From assembly GCF_030269905.1 (NCBI RefSeq), contig NZ_BSVC01000002.1:408419-472418 (forward strand): a stretch of 64,000 bases of DNA, read 5' to 3'. A program made the position numbers and the translations under genes. The notes beneath the pieces are model-generated. The model had not been told where the DNA came from. It searched no databases and worked only from the letters and a program-made list of their open reading frames with translations. How positions within the stretch are numbered: position 1 is the stretch's first letter; every line of letters begins with the position of its first letter. Source of the DNA: Pelosinus sp. IPA-1. Lineage in GTDB: Bacteria > Bacillota > Negativicutes > DSM-13327. Below are positions 24,278-33,776 of the stretch, one piece after another.

Positions 24278-24304
24278 GTTACCTTTTTCAAAAGCAAACG
24301 TTTA
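24278..24304 (+). promoter_or_regulatory. ECF-type promoter P3
   Basis: GTTAC (24278-24282), CTTTTT, and CGTTTA (24299-24304) are spaced 16 bases apart, as at P1 and P2. It lies 67 bases upstream of the SIMPL-domain gene. Confidence 0.7.
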
Positions 24305-24370
24305 AAGGAGTAGAAGGGTACAACAAACAATGTTGTTAGTTCAAAATCAAATCATTTGGAGGTATATAAA

Positions 24371-25069
24371 ATGTTTAAGAAAACAATTCTATTAGTGGCC
24401 ATGAGTTTGCTGTTAGCTGTTCCAGCCTTTGCGAGTGAGGCTCCGAAAACAGTGGTACAGGTAACTGGAAATAGTCAAAAGGAAGTTATTCCTGACGTAG
24501 CCAAAATTACGCTTTCCGTGAACTCGGTTAATGCCAGTCTAGACAAAGCAAAGAATGAAAATACTCAAATCGTAAATCGCATATTTGCAAGTCTAAATGA
24601 TCAGGGAGTAACAAACGAACAAATCAAAACAAATACATACCAGGTGGATCCAATTTACAACTATGAAAAAGATAAGTTACCTAAGCTGGAAGGGTACCGT
24701 GTAACTAATGGGCTAGAAATCCGTACTTCTATTGATAAAGTAGGAATTTTAGTTAATGAAGTTACTAACGCAGGTGCTAATGAGATAAATTCGATTCGTT
24801 TTGAAACAGCAAATGAAACAGACAGTAAAAACGAAGCATTAAAAGATGCTGTTGCAGATGCGATGAAAAAAGCCGAAATAATTGCTAATACGTTGAATAA
24901 AAGAGTTGCTAGAGTCACCCTTGTGAATGAGTCTGGTGTGTTTTATCACCCAGTCATGATGGAAAGCAGAATGCTAAAAGCAGCAAGTATGGACGGAGCT
25001 GCACCGAATATTCAAGCCGGTAAAGTAACCATCGGAGCTACCGTTCAAGTAACTGTTGAATTAGAATAG
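24371..25069 (+). CDS. SIMPL-domain (DUF541) exported protein
   Basis: The start is at MFKKTILL, with GGAGG nine bases upstream. The 232-residue product has a signal peptide (cleavage near AFA-S). The SIMPL/DUF541 pattern follows: VQVTGNSQKEVIPDVAKITL at the N-terminus, NTYQVDPIYNYE in the middle, and KVTIGATVQVTVELE at the end. These oligomeric proteins sit in the periplasm or at the surface, and some are linked to oxidative or envelope stress. The P3 motif ties it to the ECF module. Confidence 0.88.
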   Translation: MFKKTILLVAMSLLLAVPAFASEAPKTVVQVTGNSQKEVIPDVAKITLSVNSVNASLDKAKNENTQIVNRIFASLNDQGVTNEQIKTNTYQVDPIYNYEKDKLPKLEGYRVTNGLEIRTSIDKVGILVNEVTNAGANEINSIRFETANETDSKNEALKDAVADAMKKAEIIANTLNKRVARVTLVNESGVFYHPVMMESRMLKAASMDGAAPNIQAGKVTIGATVQVTVELE

Positions 25070-25115
25070 TTTTAGAAAGGCACGAAAAATACTAAGGCAG
25101 ACTAATATAGTAAAA

Positions 25116-25150
25116 AGAAGTATTTGCTTAAGGCAAATACTTCTTTTTTG
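25116..25150 (+). terminator. Terminator of the SIMPL gene
   Basis: AGAAGTATTTGC and GCAAATACTTCT pair perfectly over 5 bases, then TTTTTT. ATCAGAATTTATAA follows at 25155-25168. Confidence 0.88.
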
Positions 25151-25277
25151 TGGTATCAGAATTTATAAGTTTCTAGTTAAAAAATTGAACCACAAAGACA
25201 CAATGCCGCTATCGCGGCACACAAAGAGGATGGGAATGAAATGGGTAGAACCCTTTGTGTCTTTGTAGTTCAAAAAG
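25151..25277. repeat. Intergenic repeat family R2, copy B1
   Basis: The core hairpin is 25187-25271: GAACCACAAAGACACA at one end, TGTGTCTTTGTAGTTC at the other, with a GCCGC-TATC-GCGGC inner stem. About 35 bases before it (TGGTATCAGAATTTATAAG...) are shared with the copy at 44155. It is more than 85% identical to that copy by eye. Confidence 0.82.
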
Positions 25278-25310
25278 GACACGTAGAGTTTTCTTGCTGA
25301 TTTGGTAAAC

Positions 25311-25413
25311 GAACCACAGAGAACACAGAGCACCACAGAGGGCGCAGAGTAGCATAATAGGTTTGCTATAAAAACACCTCCCCTTCTCTGCGTCCTCTGC
25401 GCCTCTGTGGTTC
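25311..25413. repeat. Intergenic repeat family R2, copy B2
   Basis: GAACCACAGAGAACACAGAG at the left and CTGCGCCTCTGTGGTTC at the right pair as a long imperfect hairpin. It lies in tandem with B1. The whole stretch 25070-25625 has no gene beyond these repeats and the promoter region of the next gene. Confidence 0.8.
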
Positions 25414-25625
25414 AAATCCTTTACGCCCTCCGTATCCAATGTTTTCTTCATGTCTTCGTTTTAAATGCTTTTTAGGCACAAGGCGTGTTAACGTTTTTCT
25501 TATGATACTGCCATCAGCTAAATACATCTCCTACGGACCTTTGGTAAGTACCGTTATAGTATCCTAGAACATCGTACTGCTATTTTTCATAAGATGTTAC
25601 AAAGTGATAAAAGGAGTGTTTTTTA

Positions 25626-25895
25626 ATGCGGAATTATGATAAGACAGACAGTATAAATCGATTGTATGACCATCAATTTGCATTAACTATGGATGAATTT
25701 TATTACCACTACGATACATTAAAACGATTATTGTCATTCCCGTATAGTCAAGCTATATATGTACAGGTAAATATATGTCTAGATCGATGTAAAATGTTAT
25801 ACGATCGGGCTTTGCAAACTGCCAATACTCCTGAACAAAAGCAAGCTGCATATGATGCTTATCAAGAATGTATTAAAGAGTGTGGATTGCGCTAA
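25626..25895 (+). CDS. Small protein with twin CX3C motif
   Basis: The 89-residue protein is mainly helical. Two CX3C pairs (CLDRC and CIKEC) are 26 residues apart, as in helical-hairpin proteins held by two disulphides. It is rich in Tyr, Asp and Gln. A spore or surface role is possible but unproven. AAGGAG precedes the ATG, and a strong terminator follows. Confidence 0.65.
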   Translation: MRNYDKTDSINRLYDHQFALTMDEFYYHYDTLKRLLSFPYSQAIYVQVNICLDRCKMLYDRALQTANTPEQKQAAYDAYQECIKECGLR

Positions 25896-25912
25896 ATATC
25901 CATATAGAGAAG

Positions 25913-25945
25913 AACTCCCACGTTCTAGAACGTGGGAGTTTTTTT
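25913..25945. terminator. Bidirectional terminator
   Basis: AACTCCCACGTTC and GAACGTGGGAGTT form a perfect 13-bp stem with a 2-base loop, then seven T. It separates the small gene from the convergent AraC-type gene. Confidence 0.9.
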
Positions 25946-25953
25946 GAGTAAAT

Positions 25954-26811
25954 TTAAAACTGCATTTTTTTGTACTCAACAGGTGTACAGCCTTTGAGTT
26001 TCTTAAAAGTGCGGTTAAAGGTAGCGATGCTGTTAAAACCAGAGGAGAGGGCAACCTCAGTAATGGACATATTATGAGCAATTAATAATTGAATTGCTTT
26101 TTTTATACGGCGTTCATTTAAATAGCTCAAAAAATGTTTTCCGGTTATTTCTTTAAAGAGTCTTGAAAAATGATATTCGCTAAAACCTGCGGCAAAAGAT
26201 ACATCTTTTAAAGAGATGTCATTTTGATATTGTTCTTCAATATATTGAAATGCTAAATTGAGTTTTTCTAAAATATGGAATTTCTTGCTATTACAGCTGG
26301 AACTTTCAAAATCTACATTGCTGTAAACACTGCGGGATAACAAAACCAGAATATCAAATATACGAGCATTTAAAAATAAAGTGTATCCTAATGCCCGATG
26401 TTGGTATTCATGAATTAGTCCAACAATATTTCGCTCTAATTCTGTATGTAGGAGGGGGTCATCTTTGGCAGAAATAAGTTTAGTTATTGATAAAAAAGGA
26501 GTGAGCTGATGGGCTTGACCAAAAACATCCATCGTGGAGATATCAAATTGAATAAAAAAACGATTGCCTTTATTGTTGCGGGTATTAAAACTGTGGGTAT
26601 CGCCACCGGCGATAAATAAAATATCTTTTTCACACATCACATATTCTTGGCCATTTACTGTAGTATGATAGCCGTTTTCAATTGGATATACCAATTCTGC
26701 AGCATGATGCCAATGTAGAGGCCAATCAAAGTTCTCGAATGTATTTAGTTCAATCCGAAAGGGGTATGCCTCCGTATAGATATCTTTTTCATGAATGCCT
26801 TCTATGAACAT
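25954..26811 (-). CDS. AraC-family regulator of the GH3/ABC cluster
   Basis: The 285-residue protein has an N-terminal cupin-like sugar-sensing domain (HWHHAAELVYPIENGYHTTV near residues 33-52). The C-terminal double helix-turn-helix of AraC proteins is DVSFAAGFSEYHFSRLFKEI, then EVALSSGFNSIATFNRTFKK. AAAGGAG precedes the ATG. It is divergent from the glycosidase gene, 225 bases away, and probably activates the downstream sugar-use operon in response to its ligand. Confidence 0.88.
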   Translation of the reverse strand: MFIEGIHEKDIYTEAYPFRIELNTFENFDWPLHWHHAAELVYPIENGYHTTVNGQEYVMCEKDILFIAGGDTHSFNTRNNKGNRFFIQFDISTMDVFGQAHQLTPFLSITKLISAKDDPLLHTELERNIVGLIHEYQHRALGYTLFLNARIFDILVLLSRSVYSNVDFESSSCNSKKFHILEKLNLAFQYIEEQYQNDISLKDVSFAAGFSEYHFSRLFKEITGKHFLSYLNERRIKKAIQLLIAHNMSITEVALSSGFNSIATFNRTFKKLKGCTPVEYKKMQF

Positions 26812-27036
26812 ATATGCACTCCTTTTTTAAAAAACAACATCAAGCAAGAATTGATGATGTTGTAGCAAGAAATGAGAATATTAAAAAAAGTCCAGGTCTT
26901 ATAATTAGATTATAAACTAAAAGTTTCCATAAGTGAGCATTTAATTATATATCGGCGAATTATTATTTTTTGGATGATGATGTGAATTACGGAATGGTTT
27001 GGTTGTCGAAGGAATGGCTGATAAAGGATGATGTAA

Positions 27037-29211
27037 ATGGAAAAGATTGATTATCGAAATGAAACATTGAGTTTTGAAAAACGAGCCCAAGATTTAGTCG
27101 CAAAGATGACCTTAGAAGAAAAAGTAACCCAAATGGTATACAATTCACCAGCGATTCCCCGATTGGGCGTCCCAGCTTACAATTGGTGGAGTGAGGCGCT
27201 ACATGGTGTGGCGCGGGCAGGTGTTGCTACCGTATTTCCACAGGCAATCGGTCTGGCAGCTACTTTTGATGAGAAGTTGATTTACGATGTGGCTGAAGTT
27301 ATCTCAATTGAAGCAAGAGCTAAATTTCACGAATTTCAAAAAAAAGGAGATCATGGGATATATAAGGGTTTGACATTCTGGTCTCCCAATATCAATATTT
27401 TTAGAGACCCTAGATGGGGACGTGGGCACGAGACTTTTGGGGAAGACCCATATTTGACAGGGCGGCTTGGTGTGTCCTTTGTCAAAGGGCTACAAGGGCA
27501 AGATGCAAAGTATTTAAGAACTGCCGCCTGTGCAAAGCATTTTGCCGTCCATAGTGGTCCAGAAGGTGAGAGGCATAGTTTTGATGCTGTGGTTTCACCA
27601 AAAGACTTGCGGGAAACCTATTTACCTGCATTTAAAGAATGTGTCAAGGAAGCGAAAGTGGAAGCGGTAATGGGGGCGTATAACAGAGTTAACGGTGAGC
27701 CCTGTTGTGGCAGTAAAATGCTTTTGCACGAGACACTACGACAAGAATGGGGATTTACTGGGCATGTGGTATCTGATTGTTGGGCAATAAAAGATTTTCA
27801 TGAGAACCATAGAGTGACTAGTAGTGCTCCCGAATCAGTAGCCTTGGCTCTAAATAATGGTTGTGACTTAAACTGCGGCAATATGTATCTTAATTTATTG
27901 ATTGCGTACCAAGAAGGTTTAGTTTCCGAGGAAGACATAGACACTGCGGTAACAAGATTAATGATTACAAGAATGAAACTAGGTTTGTTTGATGCTGCTG
28001 AAAAGGTTCCTTATACGACGATTGGTTTTGAGCAAAATGATTGTCAAGAGCATCGGGATTTCGCCTTGGAAGTAGCAAAGAAAACACTGGTGCTTTTGAA
28101 AAATGAAAATAATTTACTGCCTTTGGATCGTAATACAATAAGATCCATTGCGGTTATCGGGCCCAATGCTAACAGCAGGGAGGCACTAAGTGGCAATTAT
28201 TTCGGTACAGCTTCTAACTACGTTACAGTACTGGAAGGAATCCGCGGAGCAGTAGGAAATAATATGGCGGTCTCTTACGCCCAAGGCTGCCATTTGTATA
28301 GAGAAAAGGTGGAAAATTTGGGAGAGGTGCAAGATCGATTTGCTGAAGCCGTTTCTACGGCAGAAAGAGCGGATGTTGTCATCATGTGTATGGGGTTGGA
28401 CGCGAGTATCGAAGGGGAAGAGGGCGATGTTTCCAATGAATACGCGAGTGGGGATAAATTAGGCTTACAGTTACCAGGTTTGCAGCAAGAGTTACTTGAA
28501 GTTATTTATAAGACAGGGAAACCAATTATTCTGATACTTCTTTCGGGAAGTGCTTTGGCTGTGACCTGGGCGGCAGAAAAAATACCTGGCATCATTCAGG
28601 CTTGGTATCCGGGAGCAGAAGGGGGCAAAGCTTTGGCTTCGGTAATTTTTGGTGAATGTAGTCCCGTAGGAAAGTTACCAATTACCTTTTATCGAACCAC
28701 TGAGGAACTACCTGAGTTTACGGATTATTCCATGAGAAATCGAACCTACCGATATATGAAAAATGAAGCTTTATACCCCTTTGGTTATGGACTTAGTTAT
28801 ACTACCTTTACATATCACCAATTAACATTAACGAATAAAAAAATTTCTGTTGGGGAAAACGTTGAATGTTCTATACTCGTAAAAAATACGGGACTTTTTG
28901 CATCGGATGAGACAGTGCAGCTGTATATAAAAGATGTTAAAGCAAGCGTAGAAGTCCCTATCTGGGAATTGCGAGGCATAAAAAAGGTCCATTTACTGCC
29001 AGGAATAATAAAAAGAGTAACCTTTTCCTTAACTCCAAGACAGTTAGCGCTGATTAATTATGAAGGTAAGTGTATATTAGAGCCTGGTGAATTTGAAATA
29101 TACGTGGGCGGATGTCAGCCTGATACTAGGAGTCTTCAGTTATTGACTGGCAAGGTGATGGAAAAAATAACATTAGAGGTTATCGGCGAAGCGATAGAAT
29201 TGGAGTATTAA
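27037..29211 (+). CDS. Glycoside hydrolase family 3 (beta-xylosidase/beta-glucosidase type)
   Basis: The 724-residue protein has the GH3 layout: a TIM-barrel domain with WSPNINIFRDPRWGRGHET, KHFAVHSGPEGERH and the nucleophile Asp247 in VVSDCW. An alpha/beta sandwich domain follows (IAVIGPNANSREALSGNY, PGAEGGKALASVIFGE) and then a C-terminal fibronectin-type domain. There is no signal peptide, so it acts on imported oligosaccharides. The sequence best fits the xylosidase/arabinosidase branch, but the substrate is a guess. It heads a likely operon with a sugar ABC importer. Confidence 0.9.
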   Translation: MEKIDYRNETLSFEKRAQDLVAKMTLEEKVTQMVYNSPAIPRLGVPAYNWWSEALHGVARAGVATVFPQAIGLAATFDEKLIYDVAEVISIEARAKFHEFQKKGDHGIYKGLTFWSPNINIFRDPRWGRGHETFGEDPYLTGRLGVSFVKGLQGQDAKYLRTAACAKHFAVHSGPEGERHSFDAVVSPKDLRETYLPAFKECVKEAKVEAVMGAYNRVNGEPCCGSKMLLHETLRQEWGFTGHVVSDCWAIKDFHENHRVTSSAPESVALALNNGCDLNCGNMYLNLLIAYQEGLVSEEDIDTAVTRLMITRMKLGLFDAAEKVPYTTIGFEQNDCQEHRDFALEVAKKTLVLLKNENNLLPLDRNTIRSIAVIGPNANSREALSGNYFGTASNYVTVLEGIRGAVGNNMAVSYAQGCHLYREKVENLGEVQDRFAEAVSTAERADVVIMCMGLDASIEGEEGDVSNEYASGDKLGLQLPGLQQELLEVIYKTGKPIILILLSGSALAVTWAAEKIPGIIQAWYPGAEGGKALASVIFGECSPVGKLPITFYRTTEELPEFTDYSMRNRTYRYMKNEALYPFGYGLSYTTFTYHQLTLTNKKISVGENVECSILVKNTGLFASDETVQLYIKDVKASVEVPIWELRGIKKVHLLPGIIKRVTFSLTPRQLALINYEGKCILEPGEFEIYVGGCQPDTRSLQLLTGKVMEKITLEVIGEAIELEY

Positions 29212-29278
29212 TCAGTAGTTCTTTTGAAAAATCCTTAACCTCAATAGGGATACAGAGGAATAAGGGGGATAACGTTGA

Positions 29279-30772
29279 ATGAAAGAGATCCTAAAAATGA
29301 CTGACATTGAAAAACGTTTTCCAGGTGTATATGCTCTGAAGGGTGTAAATCTTGAAGTTAATGCTGGAGAGGTACACGGACTGTTAGGTGAAAATGGTGC
29401 AGGAAAGTCAACACTTATGAAAATTTTAGGTGGAATCTATCCTCAGGATAAAGGTGCGATATTCGTTAATGGTGTTGATTGTACCGCTATGTCTCCAGAA
29501 GGAGCACAAACACTAGGAGTAGGTTTTGTCCATCAAGAGCTGAATCTTGCGGAAGCCTTGAATGTAGCTGAGAATATATTTATGGGAAGGCTGCCTTACA
29601 AAAATAAGCTGCTAGGAATTATTGACTATCAGACGTTGTACCAACGAACGGAAGAAATTTTAAATAAGCTTGGTTCCAAAGTAAAACCTACGGATATAGT
29701 AGAAAATCTGCCCACAGCACAAAAACAACTGTTAGAGATTGGTAGGGCGATTAGCTTAGATGCGCAAATTGTAATATTTGATGAGCCTACTACTTCTTTG
29801 GGGAATGATGACGTAGCTGCTCTGTTTAAAATTATTAATACTCTGAAACAAGATGGTGTTGCGATCATTTATATATCACATCGATTGAAAGAAATATTTG
29901 AGATATGCGATCGTGCTACGGTACTGAGAGACGGTCAGTATATTGGTACAGTGGATGTGGAAAATGTTTCGCAGAATACCTTAATCTCCATGATGATTGG
30001 TCGTGATATCACAGAATTATTTCCTAAGGAATATGGACAAATTGGGGAAACCATACTGGAGATACAAGAGTTATCAGATTATGCAGGAAAGGTCAAAAAT
30101 GTATCTTTCTATGCGAAGCGTGGTGAGATTGTCGGTTTTGCAGGTTTGGTGGGATCAGGCAGAACGGAGATCGTTCGCATGTTATTTGGTGCAGACCCCA
30201 TGTCTCAAGGGATTGTCAAAGTAAGAGGAAAAAAGGTTACGATAAATACGCCTAAAGATGCGATAAACCAAGGGATTTGTTTACTTACAGAAGATAGAAA
30301 GAATCAAGGGTTATCATTGATTATGTCTGTAACGGAAAACATCAGTATGACCAATTTGCAAGATGCTATTTTAAAGCATAACAAGCTAAGGGCAATTGCT
30401 GAAAAATTTAGGGAAAACCTGCGAATTAAAACGGCATCTGTAGACACGCCAGTTGGTAATTTGTCAGGCGGAAATCAGCAAAAGGTAGTTTTAGCTAAAT
30501 GGCTGAATACCGCCTCAGAAATTTTCATTTTTGATGAGCCTACAAAAGGTATTGATGTGGGCGCTAAGGCGGAAATATATCAGATGATGAATCAATTAGT
30601 AAAAGAGGAAAAGACGGTAATTATGATATCCTCTGAACTTCCCGAACTTTTGGGGATGGCAGATAGAATTTATGTAATGTGCGAAGGCAGGTTAACGGGA
30701 GAAATACCGAAACAGGATGCAACGCAAGGGAAAATCATGGCGTTTGCAACCGTAGGGGGGGCATCATGTTGA
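29279..30772 (+). CDS. Sugar ABC importer ATPase with two NBDs (RbsA/XylG/MglA type)
   Basis: The 497-residue protein has two nucleotide-binding domains. The first has the P-loop GENGAGKST and IFDEPTTSL. The second has a degenerate P-loop (GLVGSGRTE), LSGGNQQKVVLAKWL and IFDEPTKGIDVGAK. That tandem form is typical of CUT2-type importers of monosaccharides. It lies between the GH3 gene and the permease, and its stop overlaps the permease start. It powers uptake of the sugar that the GH3 enzyme releases or handles. Confidence 0.93.
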   Translation: MKEILKMTDIEKRFPGVYALKGVNLEVNAGEVHGLLGENGAGKSTLMKILGGIYPQDKGAIFVNGVDCTAMSPEGAQTLGVGFVHQELNLAEALNVAENIFMGRLPYKNKLLGIIDYQTLYQRTEEILNKLGSKVKPTDIVENLPTAQKQLLEIGRAISLDAQIVIFDEPTTSLGNDDVAALFKIINTLKQDGVAIIYISHRLKEIFEICDRATVLRDGQYIGTVDVENVSQNTLISMMIGRDITELFPKEYGQIGETILEIQELSDYAGKVKNVSFYAKRGEIVGFAGLVGSGRTEIVRMLFGADPMSQGIVKVRGKKVTINTPKDAINQGICLLTEDRKNQGLSLIMSVTENISMTNLQDAILKHNKLRAIAEKFRENLRIKTASVDTPVGNLSGGNQQKVVLAKWLNTASEIFIFDEPTKGIDVGAKAEIYQMMNQLVKEEKTVIMISSELPELLGMADRIYVMCEGRLTGEIPKQDATQGKIMAFATVGGASC

Positions 30773-31746
30773 ACCCAAGGCTCAGTGAAAACTCAGCCAT
30801 GTCTAGAAAAATAGATAGTAAAGATTTATTTCTGAAATATTCGGTGTATATTGTTTTGGTAGTTCTGGTGATTGTTTTTTCACTGATTAGTCCACTCTTT
30901 TTAAGCCAAGCTAATATCGGCAATTTTTTTCGGCAAGTCCCCACTGTTGGAATTGCGACTGTTGGGATAACAATGCTGCTGATAACTGGAAGAGTTGATT
31001 TGTCAGCAGGGAGTATCGCTGCTTTTGCAGGAACGGCTGCAGTTTTTCTAGCGATAAAAGGTTTTTCCCCTCCTGTGGTTATGTTAGCAGCGATTGGCAT
31101 AGGAGTATTTTGGGGGTTTATCAACGGTTTTTTTATTGTGAAATTTAAGTTAGACTCTTTTATCTTGACGTTAGGTACTGATTATATGATCCGTGGCATC
31201 ATTTTATTTTTAACCAATGGTATCTATGTGAAAGGTGTTCCGGATTGGTTCTATTCGTTATCCAACACTAAAGTGGGTGTTAACTTTATTTTTACAAATA
31301 CCTTGATTTTTGCATTTGTGGTAGTGGCTTTAACCTATGTTATGAAACATACTCGGTTTGGACGCTATTGCTATGCGGTAGGATCTAACCAGGAAGCTGC
31401 GAGATTATCTGGGATTAATATTCAAAAGCACCTAATTAAAGTATTTATGCTGGAAGGCGCTCTCGCGGCCTTAGCGGGAGTATTACTAATGTCTAATCTT
31501 AATGTTGGAGCGCCAAGCGAAGCTGCTGGTGTTGGCCTATTTGCAATGGCTGCGGCAATTATTGGGGGGGCCGCTTTCAGTGGTGGTGTTGGCAATATCC
31601 CCGGAGCAGTTGTCGGTATTTTTACTCTTGAAGTATTCCGCAATGGACTCGCGATTTTAGGTTTGAATTCGTTTATCCAGCAGGCTGTTACCGGTGGTAT
31701 TATTGTTATCGCAGTTGTTGTAGACTACTATCGCCGCACTAGATAA
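30766..31746 (+). CDS. Sugar ABC importer permease (RbsC/XylH type)
   Basis: The 326-residue membrane protein starts at MLNPRLSE (30766), overlapping the stop of the ATPase gene, with GGGGGG as ribosome site. The family segments GRVDLSAGSIAAFAG and AAAIIGGAAFSGGVGNIPGAVVG are present, with about ten membrane helices. It would form the channel of the CUT2-type importer. Confidence 0.93.
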   Translation: MLNPRLSENSAMSRKIDSKDLFLKYSVYIVLVVLVIVFSLISPLFLSQANIGNFFRQVPTVGIATVGITMLLITGRVDLSAGSIAAFAGTAAVFLAIKGFSPPVVMLAAIGIGVFWGFINGFFIVKFKLDSFILTLGTDYMIRGIILFLTNGIYVKGVPDWFYSLSNTKVGVNFIFTNTLIFAFVVVALTYVMKHTRFGRYCYAVGSNQEAARLSGINIQKHLIKVFMLEGALAALAGVLLMSNLNVGAPSEAAGVGLFAMAAAIIGGAAFSGGVGNIPGAVVGIFTLEVFRNGLAILGLNSFIQQAVTGGIIVIAVVVDYYRRTR

Positions 31747-31859
31747 AGATAACATATAACTACAATCAAATTCAGTAGGAGGTGTAAGTGCTAGCAAAGT
31801 TTTTTCGAACAGCAGGGGGAGGGTGGTTTATCATAAGTAAAATGTTGGGGGAGATATGG

Positions 31860-32888
31860 ATGAAAAAGAAAATACTAGCATTACTACTCATTGGAATTGT
31901 GATTGGGTTAGTGACTGGTTGTACGGGCTCCGATTCTAAGGCTACAAATAATACATCCAGCTCAGATAAAAAAACATTATATTTTATTCCGATAGTGGAT
32001 ACGGGCGCGTACTGGTCGCCGATGAAAAAAGCGGCAGAGGAGCGAGCTAAGGAACTTGGCTATAATTTAGTATTTAAAACTTCACCTCCTAGTGAATCAC
32101 AAAAGAACGAAAAACATATTGGCTTTCTCCAGGAAGCGATATCGAGTGGTGCTGTAGGGATTGCGATTGCACCGATGGATCCAGATATGTTTGATCGTAA
32201 GGTTAAAGAAGCAAAGGATGCAGGATTGCCAATTGTTACTTTTGATGCAGATGTTAAAACAAAGGAAAACAGAGCCGCTTATGTGGGTACTGATAATAAA
32301 CTGGCTGGTGAAGAATTGGGGAAAAAAGCTGCAGAATATTTAAAAGGAAAAGGAATTAAAAACGGCAAAATCGCTTTAGCAGCTGTAAATCTTACGCAAA
32401 CAACTATGACATATCGACAGGATGGCATAAAGAAAGGTTTTGAGAGTGTCATGGGAGCGGATGCCCAAGGTTTCACCTGGTTAGAGCCAATTCAAGATAA
32501 TGATCAAGCTTCTGAATCTAAAAGACAAATGGAAGGGCAAATAACTTCAAATCCAGATATGATTGCGGTATTCTCTCTAGGTTCAGAGGGGCCTGACACT
32601 GGGGTTATGGAAGCAATCAAATCCCAGGGAAAATCTGGTAAAATATATCATTTTGGTTTCGATTATACCCCTACTTGGGAGAATGGAATTAAAGAAGGAC
32701 TAATTACAGGTATCGTTGACCAAGATTCCTATGCTATCGGCAAAACAATTATTGATGTAATGGACAAAATTATTAAAAAAGAAAAAATACAAGATAACTA
32801 CCCCGTGCCAGTTAAGTGGGTAGAAGCGAATCAAATCGTTGAATATGGCAAAGATAAGCAAAAGCAATTTACAAATGAGACCAAGTAG
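31860..32888 (+). CDS. Sugar-binding lipoprotein of the ABC importer
   Basis: The start is at MKKKILAL, with GGGGGAGA seven bases upstream. An in-frame upstream extension is rejected. The lipobox LVTGC places the lipidated Cys at residue 21. The rest is a type I periplasmic binding protein with two lobes (YFIPIVDTGAYWSPMKKAAE, AIAPMDPDMF, VTFDADVKT, FGFDYTPTWENGI). It delivers a monosaccharide or similar ligand to the permease. A terminator closes the operon. Confidence 0.92.
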   Translation: MKKKILALLLIGIVIGLVTGCTGSDSKATNNTSSSDKKTLYFIPIVDTGAYWSPMKKAAEERAKELGYNLVFKTSPPSESQKNEKHIGFLQEAISSGAVGIAIAPMDPDMFDRKVKEAKDAGLPIVTFDADVKTKENRAAYVGTDNKLAGEELGKKAAEYLKGKGIKNGKIALAAVNLTQTTMTYRQDGIKKGFESVMGADAQGFTWLEPIQDNDQASESKRQMEGQITSNPDMIAVFSLGSEGPDTGVMEAIKSQGKSGKIYHFGFDYTPTWENGIKEGLITGIVDQDSYAIGKTIIDVMDKIIKKEKIQDNYPVPVKWVEANQIVEYGKDKQKQFTNETK

Positions 32889-32944
32889 TTGAAGCAAAGG
32901 TAATTAGTTTTTTGCAGTCTAGGCTCATGTGTAATTTATTGTAG

Positions 32945-32986
32945 AAAGACCGGGGCACCTTATAACAAGGAATCCCGGTCTTTTTT
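32945..32986 (+). terminator. Terminator of the sugar operon
   Basis: AAAGACCGGG and CCCGGTCTTT pair over about 19 bases, followed by TTTT. Confidence 0.87.
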
Positions 32987-33116
32987 ATTGAATATCTAGT
33001 ACCCAAAATGATATCTCACTTAAAATTTAACTTGCAGGCAGGGGTTTTGTCTCATAAAGGTAAATCATCTAGTATTAGGCTATTTACAAAGCTAATAATT
33101 GGATGGAGGATAAATC

Positions 33117-33746
33117 ATGTACAAATATCTGATATTTGATATCGATGGAACAATTATTGATACAGAAAAAGCGGTTATCAGTTCATTACAAAAATTATTA
33201 AAAGTAGAGACGGGCATTGATTACCCATCGGATGAATTGTCTTTCGTATTAGGCATTCCGGGAGTGGATGCATTAAAGCAGTTAAACATTCAAGATACTG
33301 AAAAAGCATGTGAAAAATGGAATGAGTATTTAAAGGAATTTTACAACTCTATACGAGTTTTCCCCGATTTAGAAGAAATCATAAAGCATTTGCATCAATT
33401 AAAGATTAAAACAGGTATTGTAACATCAAAAACAAAGCAAGAACTAACTGACGATTTTTACCCTTTTGGCTTACATGATTATTTTGATTATATAGTTTGT
33501 GCTGATGACACCATTAAACATAAGCCTGATCCAGAGCCGATATTAAAATGTCTAGAAATTGCTAAAGTATCTCCAGCTGAAGCGATTTACATCGGTGATA
33601 CTAGTTATGATATGCTAAGTGCCCATAATGCAAGTGTTGATTTTGCACTTGCATTATGGGGAACAAAAGATCCGAATTTAAATGCGAAGATAAAGTTAAG
33701 TCATCCAAGAGAGCTTTTGGACATTGTCGGTATTCCCTCAATATAG
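33117..33746 (+). CDS. HAD-superfamily phosphatase (phosphoglycolate-phosphatase-like)
   Basis: The 209-residue protein has the HAD motifs in order: FDIDGTIIDTE (nucleophile Asp), TSKTK, KHKPDPEP and GDTSYDM. A cap domain of helices lies after motif 1. It hydrolyses a small phosphorylated metabolite, and phosphoglycolate or a sugar phosphate is typical. GGAGG lies before the ATG. It stands alone after the sugar operon. Confidence 0.88.
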   Translation: MYKYLIFDIDGTIIDTEKAVISSLQKLLKVETGIDYPSDELSFVLGIPGVDALKQLNIQDTEKACEKWNEYLKEFYNSIRVFPDLEEIIKHLHQLKIKTGIVTSKTKQELTDDFYPFGLHDYFDYIVCADDTIKHKPDPEPILKCLEIAKVSPAEAIYIGDTSYDMLSAHNASVDFALALWGTKDPNLNAKIKLSHPRELLDIVGIPSI

Positions 33747-33776
33747 ATGTTTCTCTTAAATTTACCTGCTAATGAA

